A stretch of 10,735 nucleotides of DNA, from the NCBI GenBank assembly GCA_007125475.1, contig SLDB01000049.1, forward strand, positions 1 to 10,735. Reading direction: 5' to 3'. Below are positions 5,167 through 10,735 of the stretch, piece after piece. Position numbers and translations under genes: made by a program. Position 1 is the stretch's first letter, and each line of letters opens with the position of its first letter. Below the pieces are notes generated by a model. It saw only the letters and a list, made by a program, of their open reading frames with translations. It did no database searches and was not told the origin of the DNA. This stretch comes from Nitriliruptoraceae bacterium (GTDB taxonomy: Bacteria > Actinomycetota > Nitriliruptoria > Nitriliruptorales > Nitriliruptoraceae).

Positions 5167-7188
5167 ATGGCGACCGTCACCGGCGGCACGCTGGCCCACA
5201 AGATCCTCTCGGCGCACCTGGTCGAAGGTGAGTTGACCCCGGGTGCCCCGATCGGGATTCGGATCGACCAGACGCTCACCCAGGACGCGACCGGCACCCT
5301 CGTGATGCTCGAGCTCGAGGCGATGGGCCTGGACCGCGTCCGCACCGAAGTGTCGGCACAGTACGTCGACCACAACCTCATCCAGGAGGACCATCGCAAC
5401 CCCGACGACCACCGGTTCCTGCAGTCGGCCTGCGAACGGTTCGGGGTGTGGTATTCACGTCCGGGGAACGGGATCTCCCACCCGGTGCACCAGGAGCGGT
5501 TCGGTCGTCCGGGAGCGACGATGGCGGGCTCCGACTCGCACACCCCGGCGGCCGGGGCGTTGGGGATGCTCGCGATCGGGTCCGGGGGCCTGGACGTGGC
5601 GCTGGCGATGGCCGGGGAGCCGCTGTGGATCCGCACCCCGGAGATCTGGGGCGTCGAGCTCGTCGGTGAGCTCCCCGACTGGGTGTCGGCCAAGGACGTG
5701 ATCCTCGAGTTGCTGCGCCGGCACGGCGTCGACGGCGGCTCGGGGCGGATCATCGAGTACCACGGCGAGGGCCTCGCTGGGCTCACCGCGATGGACCGGC
5801 ACGTGATCTGCAACATGGGGGCGGAGCTCGGCGCGACGACGTCGGTGTTCCCCGCCGATGAGGAGGTACGCCGGTTCCTCGCCTCGCAGGCACGCGAGGA
5901 GGACTTCGTCGCGCTCGCCGCCGACGACGACGCGGCCTACGACCACACCGAGCGGATCGACCTCTCAGAGCTGGTGCCGTTGATCGCGCTCCCGACGTCG
6001 CCGGGGAACGTGGTCGAGGTGCGTGAAGTCGCCGGCGAGCCGATCGCGCAGGCCTACATCGGCTCGTCGGCGAACCCCGGGTACCGGGACTTCGCCGTCG
6101 CCGCCGAGGTGTGCGACGCCGTGGGGTACGCCGTGCACCCTCGGGTGTCGTTCGACGTGAACCCTTCCAGCCGCCAGATCCTGGCGAACCTCATCAACGA
6201 CGGCCACCTGCTCTCCCTCGTCTCCGCCGGTGCGCGGATCCATCAGGCCGGGTGCAACGGCTGCATCGGGATGGGCCAGGCACCGGCGACCAAGGCGATC
6301 TCGCTGCGCACGGTGCCGCGCAACTTCCCGTCCCGATCGGGGACGAAGGAGGACCGGGTCCACCTGTGCTCGCCGGAGACGGCGGTCGCCTCGGCGCTCA
6401 CCGGCGTGATCACCGACCCCCGAGACCTGGCGTCCGGCGCCCGGCGGGGTGACGACGGGAGCCACCGACTACCGGCGATCACCTACCCCCGGATCCGGGA
6501 ACCCGCCGAGCCGCTGCTGGACACCGCCAACCTCTCCGCCCCGCCGTCGCCCGGTGACGGTCCCCGCCCCGAGCTCCAGAAGGGGCCCAACATCGCCTCC
6601 CTCCCGGATTTCGAGGCGCTGCCCGACGAGCTGGAGCTCCCGGTCCTCCTCAAGCTGGGTGACGACGTCTCCACCGACGAGATCCTGCGCGCCGGTGCCG
6701 AGGTGCTGCCGCTGCGCTCGAACATCCCGGGGATCGCGCACTACGCGTTCGACGTCGTCGACGCTTCCTACCACGACCGCGCCAAGCAGATCCAGGCCGA
6801 CGGGGGCGCCGGCCACGTCGTGGTCGCCGGGTTGAACTACGGCCAGGGTTCCTCGCGTGAGCACGCCGCGTTGGCACCTCGGTACCTGGGTCTCCGCCTC
6901 ACACTGGTGAAGGAGTACGCCCGGATCCACTGGCAGAACCTCGCCAACTTCGGGGTCGTGCCGTTGGAGTTCGTCGACCCCGGGGACTGGGAGGCGGTCG
7001 AGGCCGGTGACGTGCTGCGGGTCACCGGGCTCCGTGCCGCCCTCGCGGGCGGTGACGAGGTCGAGGTCGCCAACACCACCCGGGACACGACGATCCCCGC
7101 CCGCCACCACCTCTCGCCCCGGCAGGTCGAGCGACTCCTGGCGGGAGGGGTGATCCCGTACATGAAGGCCCACCTCGCCGGCCACTGA
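5167..7188 (+). CDS. Aconitate hydratase, Aquifex-type (single-polypeptide aconitase/IPM isomerase superfamily)
   Basis: Aconitase interconverts citrate and isocitrate in the TCA cycle. The ATG at 5167 (MATVTGGTLAHKIL) has GGGAGA five bases upstream; an in-frame GTG at 5140 would add nine unconserved residues. The 673-residue length and the order of motifs fit the shorter Aquifex-type aconitases. They are DQTLTQD (34-40), QYVDHN (65-70), GSDSHTPAAGALGMLAIGSG (121-140), CNMGAELGATTSVFPAD (215-231), AGCNGCIGMGQAPAT (361-375), and RTVPRNFPSRSGTKED (381-396). A swivel domain begins at about residue 490, with GDDVSTDEI (498-506) and the catalytic loop GQGSSREHAALAPRYLG (559-575). Cys363 and Cys366 are the C-x-x-C pair of the [4Fe-4S] cluster. 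The usual third ligand, in 'IGSCTN', reads IGSSAN, with Ser301 in place of Cys. This may be a subgroup trait rather than a defect. I am confident of the family and less so of the substrate. Confidence 0.93.
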   Translation: MATVTGGTLAHKILSAHLVEGELTPGAPIGIRIDQTLTQDATGTLVMLELEAMGLDRVRTEVSAQYVDHNLIQEDHRNPDDHRFLQSACERFGVWYSRPGNGISHPVHQERFGRPGATMAGSDSHTPAAGALGMLAIGSGGLDVALAMAGEPLWIRTPEIWGVELVGELPDWVSAKDVILELLRRHGVDGGSGRIIEYHGEGLAGLTAMDRHVICNMGAELGATTSVFPADEEVRRFLASQAREEDFVALAADDDAAYDHTERIDLSELVPLIALPTSPGNVVEVREVAGEPIAQAYIGSSANPGYRDFAVAAEVCDAVGYAVHPRVSFDVNPSSRQILANLINDGHLLSLVSAGARIHQAGCNGCIGMGQAPATKAISLRTVPRNFPSRSGTKEDRVHLCSPETAVASALTGVITDPRDLASGARRGDDGSHRLPAITYPRIREPAEPLLDTANLSAPPSPGDGPRPELQKGPNIASLPDFEALPDELELPVLLKLGDDVSTDEILRAGAEVLPLRSNIPGIAHYAFDVVDASYHDRAKQIQADGGAGHVVVAGLNYGQGSSREHAALAPRYLGLRLTLVKEYARIHWQNLANFGVVPLEFVDPGDWEAVEAGDVLRVTGLRAALAGGDEVEVANTTRDTTIPARHHLSPRQVERLLAGGVIPYMKAHLAGH

Positions 7189-7196
7189 CGGGACCC

Positions 7197-7250
7197 GCCC
7201 GGCCCCGGCACGCCGCCCGTCCCCGGTACGCCGCCCGGCCCTGGCCACGG
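7197..7250. repeat. 18-bp GC-rich tandem repeat, about 2.5 copies
   Basis: Three adjacent 18-bp units start at 7197, 7215 and 7233. The first two, gcccggccccggcacgcc and gcccgtccccggtacgcc, differ at two positions. The third matches for its first part (gcccggccctgg) and then decays. The array lies nine bases after the aconitase stop codon. It may have arisen by slippage or form a GC-rich transcript end. No function can be claimed. Confidence 0.6.
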
Positions 7251-7280
7251 ATCGACCAGGGCACCGCGGATGCCACGGGT

Positions 7281-7327
7281 GTCGACATCGACGGGCAATT
7301 GGTATGCTATTGGCACGCCATCGATGG
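7281..7327 (+). promoter_or_regulatory. Promoter-like block with extended -10, paired 11-bp repeats and palindromic operator candidate
   Basis: TGGTATGCT at 7300-7308 fits an extended -10 (TGn followed by TATGCT). Upstream, TCGACA (7282-7287) resembles a -35 TTGACA, though the 15-base spacer is short. The -10 lies inside one of two abutting 11-bp direct repeats, ATTGGTATGCT (7298-7308) and ATTGGCACGCC (7309-7319), which differ only by T-to-C changes. The perfect 10-bp palindrome CCATCGATGG (7318-7327) sits about where transcription would start, a good site for a repressor. The low GC here stands out from its surroundings. The promoter would serve the gene at 7437, leaving a leader of roughly 120 bases. 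Confidence 0.45.
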
Positions 7328-7343
7328 GCGGGTGCGCCTGCCC
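7326..7343 (+). promoter_or_regulatory. GC hairpin in the leader of the four-helix membrane protein gene
   Basis: GGGCGGG (7326-7332) and CCTGCCC (7337-7343) pair over seven positions, with one G-U wobble, around the loop TGCG. It overlaps the end of the palindrome just upstream. There is no following T-run, so it is more likely a 5' leader structure than an intrinsic terminator. Confidence 0.35.
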
Positions 7344-7392
7344 GGTGACGGCGACTCCACGGTCGTACCAGGATCGTGGAGCGAGGAGAACC

Positions 7393-7422
7393 GTGGAGAA
7401 GCTTTCCGCGACGTACCGGTAG
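7393..7422 (+). CDS. Possible leader peptide (9 codons) upstream of the membrane protein gene
   Basis: A GTG at 7393 is preceded by AGGAG (7384-7388) with a four-base spacer and encodes MEKLSATYR before a TAG at 7420-7422. The last base of that stop is the first G of the GGGAGG ribosome binding site (7422-7427) of the gene at 7437. A ribosome ending here would sit on the next start region, which suits translational coupling or occlusion. There is no run of a single amino acid as in classic attenuators. With such a short frame, chance is a serious alternative. Confidence 0.25.
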   Translation: MEKLSATYR

Positions 7423-7436
7423 GGAGGTGAGTACCC

Positions 7437-7904
7437 ATGCCGTTCCGTGAACGTCTCCTCGCCGGGATCGGCGGCGGACTCCTCGGTGGTGTGGTGTTCG
7501 CGCTCCTGCTGCAGATGTTGGGTCGGATCGAGAACGTCGCCCTGCTCATCGCCGACGAAGCGAGCATGGCGATGGGGTGGATCACCCTGCTCGTGATCAC
7601 CGGCGTGCTCGGGATCGTGTACGCCGCGACGTTCGGTCGGCTCGGCCACACCTGGAGGACCGGCCCGATGCTCGGACTCGCCCACGGCGTGATCTGGTGG
7701 GTCCTCGGTGTCCTGCTGATCATGCCGGCCATGCAGGCCAGCGAGTTCGGCGTCTTCACCGAGGCGACGTGGCTCAACCTCCTCGGCTACGCGCTCTACG
7801 GGCTCATCGTCGGGGTGGCCACCACGGTGATGACGCCCGGCACTGCGCGGGCCGAGAGCCAGCTCACCACCGAGCACCAGGACCGGGAGACCTCGAGGTC
7901 CTGA
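7437..7904 (+). CDS. Four-helix integral membrane protein of unknown function (155 aa)
   Basis: The ATG at 7437 follows GGGAGG with a nine-base spacer. The 155-residue protein has four predicted membrane helices, at about residues 8-27, 44-65, 77-98 and 112-132, with a short basic N-terminus (MPFRERL) and a hydrophilic, probably cytoplasmic tail from residue 135. Notable patterns are GGGLLGGVVF in helix 1, GLAHGVIWWVLGVLLIMP in helix 3 and LLGYALYGLIVGV in helix 4. The combination 'G-x-x-x-G-x-x-WW-x-LG ... MP ... N-L-x-G-x-x-x-YG' recalls small uncharacterised proteins of the YagU/DUF1440 and DUF6789 type, but I cannot assign the family firmly. No enzymatic or transport residues stand out. 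The long structured leader suggests it is regulated, perhaps in a stress response. That last point is inference. Confidence 0.8.
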   Translation: MPFRERLLAGIGGGLLGGVVFALLLQMLGRIENVALLIADEASMAMGWITLLVITGVLGIVYAATFGRLGHTWRTGPMLGLAHGVIWWVLGVLLIMPAMQASEFGVFTEATWLNLLGYALYGLIVGVATTVMTPGTARAESQLTTEHQDRETSRS

Positions 7905-7927
7905 TGCGTCGATCCCGCATCCGCACC

Positions 7928-7955
7928 GCGCCGGCCGCCTGGGAGCGGCCGGCGC
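7928..7955. terminator. Strong hairpin between convergent genes, likely bidirectional terminator
   Basis: GCGCCGGCCGC (7928-7938) and GCGGCCGGCGC (7945-7955) are a perfect 11-bp inverted repeat around the six-base loop CTGGGA. It lies 24 bp past the stop of the membrane protein gene and 30 bp past the stop of the leftward DUF2007 gene. The rightward transcript continues with a weak pyrimidine tail (cccttcgtc). Actinobacterial terminators often lack a strong U-run, so this is the best terminator candidate in the window. Confidence 0.75.
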
Positions 7956-7984
7956 CCTTCGTCACGGGTTCGTCGGCCAGTGGT

Positions 7985-8332
7985 TCAGAACAGCCGGTCG
8001 ACCACCGTCGAGAGTTCGAGGAACAGGCCGACCCCGAAGACGAGGACGAGCACCAGGAACGCCAGGAGACGTGTCCCGGCGCGTGAGCGGTCCGGCTCCT
8101 CCCAGTCGGCGGGGACGTCGGCCGGGTGCACGAGGAACTCCTGGGCCTCCGCGCGGTCCTCCTCGAAGACCACCAGGGTGATGCCGTGCATCGCCCCGAC
8201 CTGACCGAGCTCGGGGTGCATCGCACCGGCGTCGTCGGTGCGGATCCGTGCCGGGATCCCCGCATCGTCGAGGAGCTGGCGTGCCATCTCGGCTTCGGCC
8301 CGGGAAGCAAACCGCCCCACCGTGGCATCCAT
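7985..8332 (-). CDS. DUF2007-domain protein with a C-terminal transmembrane helix (115 aa)
   Basis: The ATG at 8330-8332 has GGGAG seven bases upstream and starts the conserved core directly: MDATVGRFASRAEAEMARQL. A longer in-frame start near 8479 would add an arginine-rich, unconserved stretch overlapping the kinase gene, so I reject it. Residues 5-68 fit the DUF2007 (putative signal-transducing) domain, a ferredoxin-like fold: strand, helix AEAEMARQLLDDAGI (12-26), strand ARIRTDD, then ITLVVFEEDRAEAQEFL (51-67). A polar linker leads to one hydrophobic helix at about 88-107 (LLAFLVLVLVFGVGLFL), so the domain is anchored by its C-terminus and probably faces the cytoplasm. The family's role is unknown; relatives are thought to sense or bind a small ligand or partner. 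It follows the kinase gene by 70 bp on the same strand, so the two may be co-transcribed. Confidence 0.82.
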   Translation of the reverse strand: MDATVGRFASRAEAEMARQLLDDAGIPARIRTDDAGAMHPELGQVGAMHGITLVVFEEDRAEAQEFLVHPADVPADWEEPDRSRAGTRLLAFLVLVLVFGVGLFLELSTVVDRLF

Positions 8333-8402
8333 GTGCACTCCCTCGCCGGCGACCACCGGGAGCGTACTCGGCATCGGCCCGGGAACCCGCCGCCGGCGAC
8401 GC

Positions 8403-9920
8403 TCAATCGAGGTCCGGGTCCGCGTCGTCGAACACCACCTCGTCGATCGTCCACGCGGCGCCGGCCGAGCCGCCGGCACCGGCGTGCGTGACGTCGGCGG
8501 CGTACACGGGGACGGTGTAGGAGACGGTGGTTCCCTCGCCGGGGGCGCTGGTCAACGCGATCTCGCCGCCCTGGACCTCGACGAGGAGTTTGGCGAGGTA
8601 CAGCCCGAGACCCGACCCCGCGACCTCGTCTTCCCCCCCGGTGTCGAGGCGGGAGAACGGTCGGAACAGCCGATGACGGCCTTCGGTGGCGATCCCGCGA
8701 CCCGAATCGACGACCCGCACCTCGACGGTGTCTCCGACCGTGGTCAGCCCGACGTCGATGGCCGTCGTCGGCGGCGAGAACTTCACGGCGTTCGACAGCA
8801 GGTTGTGCAGGATCTGCAGCTGCCGATCGACGTCGGCGATCACCAGGGGGAGGTCGGGAGGTGCGGTGACACGGATCCGGCGGTCCGTGGTCTCCCGGAC
8901 CTGGTCGACGGCGTCGGCCACGATCGCCTCGAGGTCGACCGGGAACCTCGCGTGCCGCAGCCTCGGGGATTCGGCCCTCGTCATCGACATTACGTCGTCC
9001 AACAGGCGCTCGAGTCGTTCCGCGTTGCGTTCGATCGTGGTCAAGGAGTCGCCGACGCGTTCGGGGTCGAGCTCGTGGAGGGAGCGCTGTAAGAGCCGGG
9101 TCAGCCCCGCGATCACGGTCGCCGGGGCACGGATGTCGTGGACGATCGCGGCGGTGACCTCGCGGCGCTCGACCTCGGCGTCGTTGGCGCGTTGCAGCGC
9201 TGCTCGGAGATGGTCGCGCTCACGACGCAGCTGCCTGAGCTCGCTGGCGTACGCGACCTCCTCGCGGCGGACGGCCCCACCGAGGGCACCGGTGTCCGCG
9301 ACACCGACCGGTGGGAGGTCGCCGGTACGGACCAGCCCCGTGTGGTGGACGCAGACGTCGCCGAGCGCTCCGTCTCCCGGTACGGCACCGGAGGGCAGCG
9401 AGGGCGGCGATCCGGGGCCGTTCGAGGCGGTGGTGAGGACCGCGGCCGGGTAGCTGCACAGCACCAGCAACGATGCTTCCTCGGCGAGGTCGGCGGCGGC
9501 CTGTTCGATGAGGACGGCCGTGGTGGGCTCGCCGCGCTCCCACAGCCGACCGGCGAGTTCGGCGTACACCCGCACGCCGCCACGTCCACCCCGTTGGCCG
9601 GCCAGGACGGGGTCGAGGAGCGAGCGGAGGCGTGCGGGCTCGGGGCGGCCGTCGACGACGATGTCGCTGAGGACGGTGTCGACGTCGAAGCGGAGGTAGG
9701 AGTCGCCGTCGTCGATGATCCCGGCGTCTGCCAGGGCGGCGTCGAAGCGTCGCAGGTGCCGGGCGGACGCGATGACCACGGCGCGGCCGCCATCGGCGAG
9801 CGCCGGGGCCACGAACGCGGCGACCTCGGTTGCCAGTGCCGCCTCGGTGGCGTAGACGGTGACCATGTGGGCCGGCGCTGGCGTGGTGAGCTGTCGCTGA
9901 CCGGCGCCGGCGGCGGGCAT
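8403..9920 (-). CDS. Sensor histidine kinase with N-terminal MEDS-type sensory domain
   Basis: The 505-residue protein starts at an ATG (9918-9920) with GGGAG about eight bases upstream. Residues 18-160 resemble the MEDS (DcmR sensory) domain: HMVTVYATEAALATEVAAFV, a strand RAVVIASARHL, YLRFDVD, VRVYAELAGRLWERGE and SLLVLCSYP. A linker with a basic, probably coiled-coil stretch (219-255) leads to the kinase core. The core has an H-box AIVHDIRAPATVIAGL with His261 as the phosphorylation site, N-box LHNLLSNAVKFSP (371-383, Asn377), G1 box VVDSGRGI (403-410), F region LFRPFSRLD (418-426) and G2 box GSGLGLYLAKLL (435-446). The ending is unusually acidic (VVFDDADPDLD). There is no membrane segment, so this is a soluble sensor. 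No response regulator is encoded nearby, so its partner must be elsewhere. The signal is unknown. Confidence 0.9.
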   Translation of the reverse strand: MPAAGAGQRQLTTPAPAHMVTVYATEAALATEVAAFVAPALADGGRAVVIASARHLRRFDAALADAGIIDDGDSYLRFDVDTVLSDIVVDGRPEPARLRSLLDPVLAGQRGGRGGVRVYAELAGRLWERGEPTTAVLIEQAAADLAEEASLLVLCSYPAAVLTTASNGPGSPPSLPSGAVPGDGALGDVCVHHTGLVRTGDLPPVGVADTGALGGAVRREEVAYASELRQLRRERDHLRAALQRANDAEVERREVTAAIVHDIRAPATVIAGLTRLLQRSLHELDPERVGDSLTTIERNAERLERLLDDVMSMTRAESPRLRHARFPVDLEAIVADAVDQVRETTDRRIRVTAPPDLPLVIADVDRQLQILHNLLSNAVKFSPPTTAIDVGLTTVGDTVEVRVVDSGRGIATEGRHRLFRPFSRLDTGGEDEVAGSGLGLYLAKLLVEVQGGEIALTSAPGEGTTVSYTVPVYAADVTHAGAGGSAGAAWTIDEVVFDDADPDLD

Positions 9921-10007
9921 GGGACGGGCTCCCGGAGAGAAGTCGGAGGGACGTCGTGGAGGTTGCTCCGACCCTAGGCCCCCGCGCTCACCACCGAAAG
10001 GCTCGGG
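9921..10007. promoter_or_regulatory. Short intergenic region upstream of the kinase gene
   Basis: These 87 bp separate the stop of the leftward PGPGW protein gene from the start of the leftward kinase gene. They contain the kinase ribosome binding site (GGGAG on the minus strand, about 9929-9933). I see no hairpin with a T-tail and no clear promoter hexamers, so co-transcription of the two genes is possible. Confidence 0.3.
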
Positions 10008-10735
10008 TCATCGCTCCGGGTGCCCGCCGGGAGCCGGGTGGTCCGGCGGTCGTGGCCGGCGATGCGCCGGCGAACCCGGGCCGGACGGTCGTGCCGGTGG
10101 TTCGGCAGAGCTGCTCCGTCGGCGACGCCGCCCCCACCCGCGCATCCACGTCACGAACCGGTCGGCCTGGCGTGCGGCCCAGACGTGCAGGTCCCGGGCC
10201 CATTCGTACTCGCTGGCGAGGATCGCGATCCCGGCGACGGCGGTCAGGGCGCCCGGCCCGGGTACGAACGGGGTCGCGAACGCGGCGCTGACCAGCAGCA
10301 CCAGCACCCCCAGCGTGGTGACCAGGACCCGGCGGGCGTGGTGGCGCACCCCCCGGACCATCGGTGGCAGCGGCGAGGTCAACTCCGGGTTGAAGCTGTC
10401 GGGAGCCGCGACCTCGTTCCGGGTCAGGGCGGACAGGACCCGGCCGACCGACCTGGAGCGGACCCGGTGGGTGAGAGAGAGCTCGACGTCGACCTCGCGG
10501 TCGTCACCGACGAGTCGTACCAGCACGACCTGCGGGTCCCGGCGGCGCAGCTTGAAGCCGGAGAGCTGCGCCAACGGGGTCGTAACGTCGGGGATCTCCG
10601 AACTCGCGACGTGCAGGACGAGGTAGTGCTTCGTGACGACGAGGACCGCGGGGGCGCGGGCCTGTGGGACCCTCGCGTGGGTCCAGGCCACGATGTCGTC
10701 GTCGCCATCCAGGTACCGCACAATTTGACCGAGCA
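10008..10735 (-). CDS. PH-like domain plus PGPGW-type transmembrane protein (may extend past the right edge)
   Basis: The C-terminal half holds a hydrophobic helix RVLVTTLGVLVLLVSAAFAT (131-150, counted from the GTG at 10721), then PFVPGPGALTAVAGIAILAS (151-170) and EYEWARDLHVW. This matches the PGPGW family of small membrane proteins, with Ala in place of the Trp of the name motif. The N-terminal part, with AWTHARVP, VLVVTKHYLVLHVAS and FKLRRRDPQVVLVRLVG, looks like a bacterial PH-like beta domain, which often decides membrane or protein contact. A proline- and arginine-rich tail follows residue 197. The GTG at 10721 lacks a ribosome binding site, and the frame stays open to the window edge, adding LGQI after an incomplete xTG codon. 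The true start may therefore be at or just beyond the edge. The function is unknown. Confidence 0.72.
   Translation of the reverse strand, partial: LGQIVRYLDGDDDIVAWTHARVPQARAPAVLVVTKHYLVLHVASSEIPDVTTPLAQLSGFKLRRRDPQVVLVRLVGDDREVDVELSLTHRVRSRSVGRVLSALTRNEVAAPDSFNPELTSPLPPMVRGVRHHARRVLVTTLGVLVLLVSAAFATPFVPGPGALTAVAGIAILASEYEWARDLHVWAARQADRFVTWMRGWGRRRRRSSSAEPPARPSGPGSPAHRRPRPPDHPAPGGHPER

Larger units (their letters stand above)
7189..7436 (+). promoter_or_regulatory. Leader/intergenic region between aconitase and the four-helix membrane protein
   Basis: These 248 bp are the most structured non-coding stretch in the window. In order they hold an 18-bp tandem repeat directly after the aconitase stop, an AT-rich promoter-like block with paired 11-bp repeats, the palindrome CCATCGATGG, a GC hairpin, a nine-codon reading frame with its own ribosome binding site, and the ribosome binding site of the gene at 7437. 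No convincing T-tailed terminator for aconitase is visible. The separate elements are listed individually. Confidence 0.5.

Noticed and set aside
6469..7248. Minus-strand open frame of 259 codons over the aconitase C-terminus
   Set aside because: It is antisense to the conserved swivel domain of aconitase and has no recognisable motif of its own.
7279..7422. 47-codon frame from GTG 7279 in the leader of the membrane protein gene
   Set aside because: There is no ribosome binding site before the GTG, and it starts upstream of the likely -10 element. Only the short terminal frame with its own AGGAG is kept, as a weak candidate.
6837..7877. Minus-strand open frame of 346 codons spanning the aconitase end, leader region and membrane protein gene
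   Set aside because: Both plus-strand genes it covers are well supported. The product is charged low-complexity sequence with no family resemblance.
7904..8086. Plus-strand frame starting in the TGATG overlap at the end of the membrane protein gene
   Set aside because: The stop/start overlap looks like coupling, but the frame has no ribosome binding site, runs through the strong terminator hairpin and is antisense to the DUF2007 gene.
8333..8479. N-terminal extension of the DUF2007 protein by 49 residues
   Set aside because: It overlaps the 3' end of the kinase gene, is Arg-rich and unconserved, and the ATG at 8332 has a well-spaced ribosome binding site.
1..10735. tRNA or rRNA genes, CRISPR arrays, insertion sequences, integrase sites or a defence cluster
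   Set aside because: I looked on both strands for regularly spaced repeats, transposase or integrase motifs, terminal inverted repeats and tRNA T-arm signatures and saw none. The gene set is ordinary chromosomal content.

Overview
The window is very GC-rich DNA, with GTG starts alongside ATG, strong GGAGG-type ribosome binding sites and codons ending in G or C. It looks like the chromosome of a high-GC actinobacterium. A small protein of a type common in Actinomycetota (252-446) supports this. An Aquifex-type aconitase and a haloarchaeal-like short flavoprotein suggest a deep-branching, possibly Nitriliruptoria- or Euzebya-like lineage; that placement is inference. I see no rRNA, tRNA, CRISPR array, phage module or insertion sequence.

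Layout. At the left edge is the 5' end of a leftward protein resembling a dual-specificity/tyrosine phosphatase (1-179). It diverges from a 64-aa conserved small protein (252-446). That gene converges, across a 16-bp gap holding an imperfect hairpin, on a 184-aa FAD-binding oxidoreductase that lacks the NADPH domain (463-1017). Further right, both leftward, are an alkaline-phosphatase-superfamily phosphodiesterase (1170-2288) and a 568-aa ABC-2 type exporter permease of the 'polyketide antibiotic exporter' kind (2350-4056). Across a 217-bp divergent intergenic region come two rightward metabolic genes: a crotonase-fold protein (4274-5068) and an Aquifex-type aconitase (5167-7188). Next is a 248-bp intergenic region with an 18-bp tandem repeat, an AT-rich promoter-like block, a palindrome, a hairpin and a tiny ribosome-bound reading frame, leading into a four-helix membrane protein (7437-7904). 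A strong 11-bp-stem hairpin separates it from the converging leftward genes: a DUF2007 protein with a C-terminal membrane helix (7985-8332), a MEDS-domain histidine kinase (8403-9920), and a PH-like/PGPGW membrane protein that runs to the right edge (10008-10735).

How the genes fit together. This is mostly core or housekeeping-like DNA with short, loosely connected transcription units rather than one dedicated system. The aconitase is the TCA-cycle enzyme and the crotonase acts on an acyl-CoA; both point to central carbon metabolism, but nothing proves a shared pathway. The kinase has no response regulator here and the exporter permease has no ATPase here, so each must work with partners encoded elsewhere.

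The points most worth a second look are three departures from expected active sites. The crotonase has Gln at both catalytic Glu positions. The aconitase has Ser at the position of the first cluster-ligating Cys. The flavoprotein consists of the FAD domain alone. The regulatory-looking leader in front of the gene at 7437 is also worth checking. I did not find convincing evidence of a wholly new multi-gene system.
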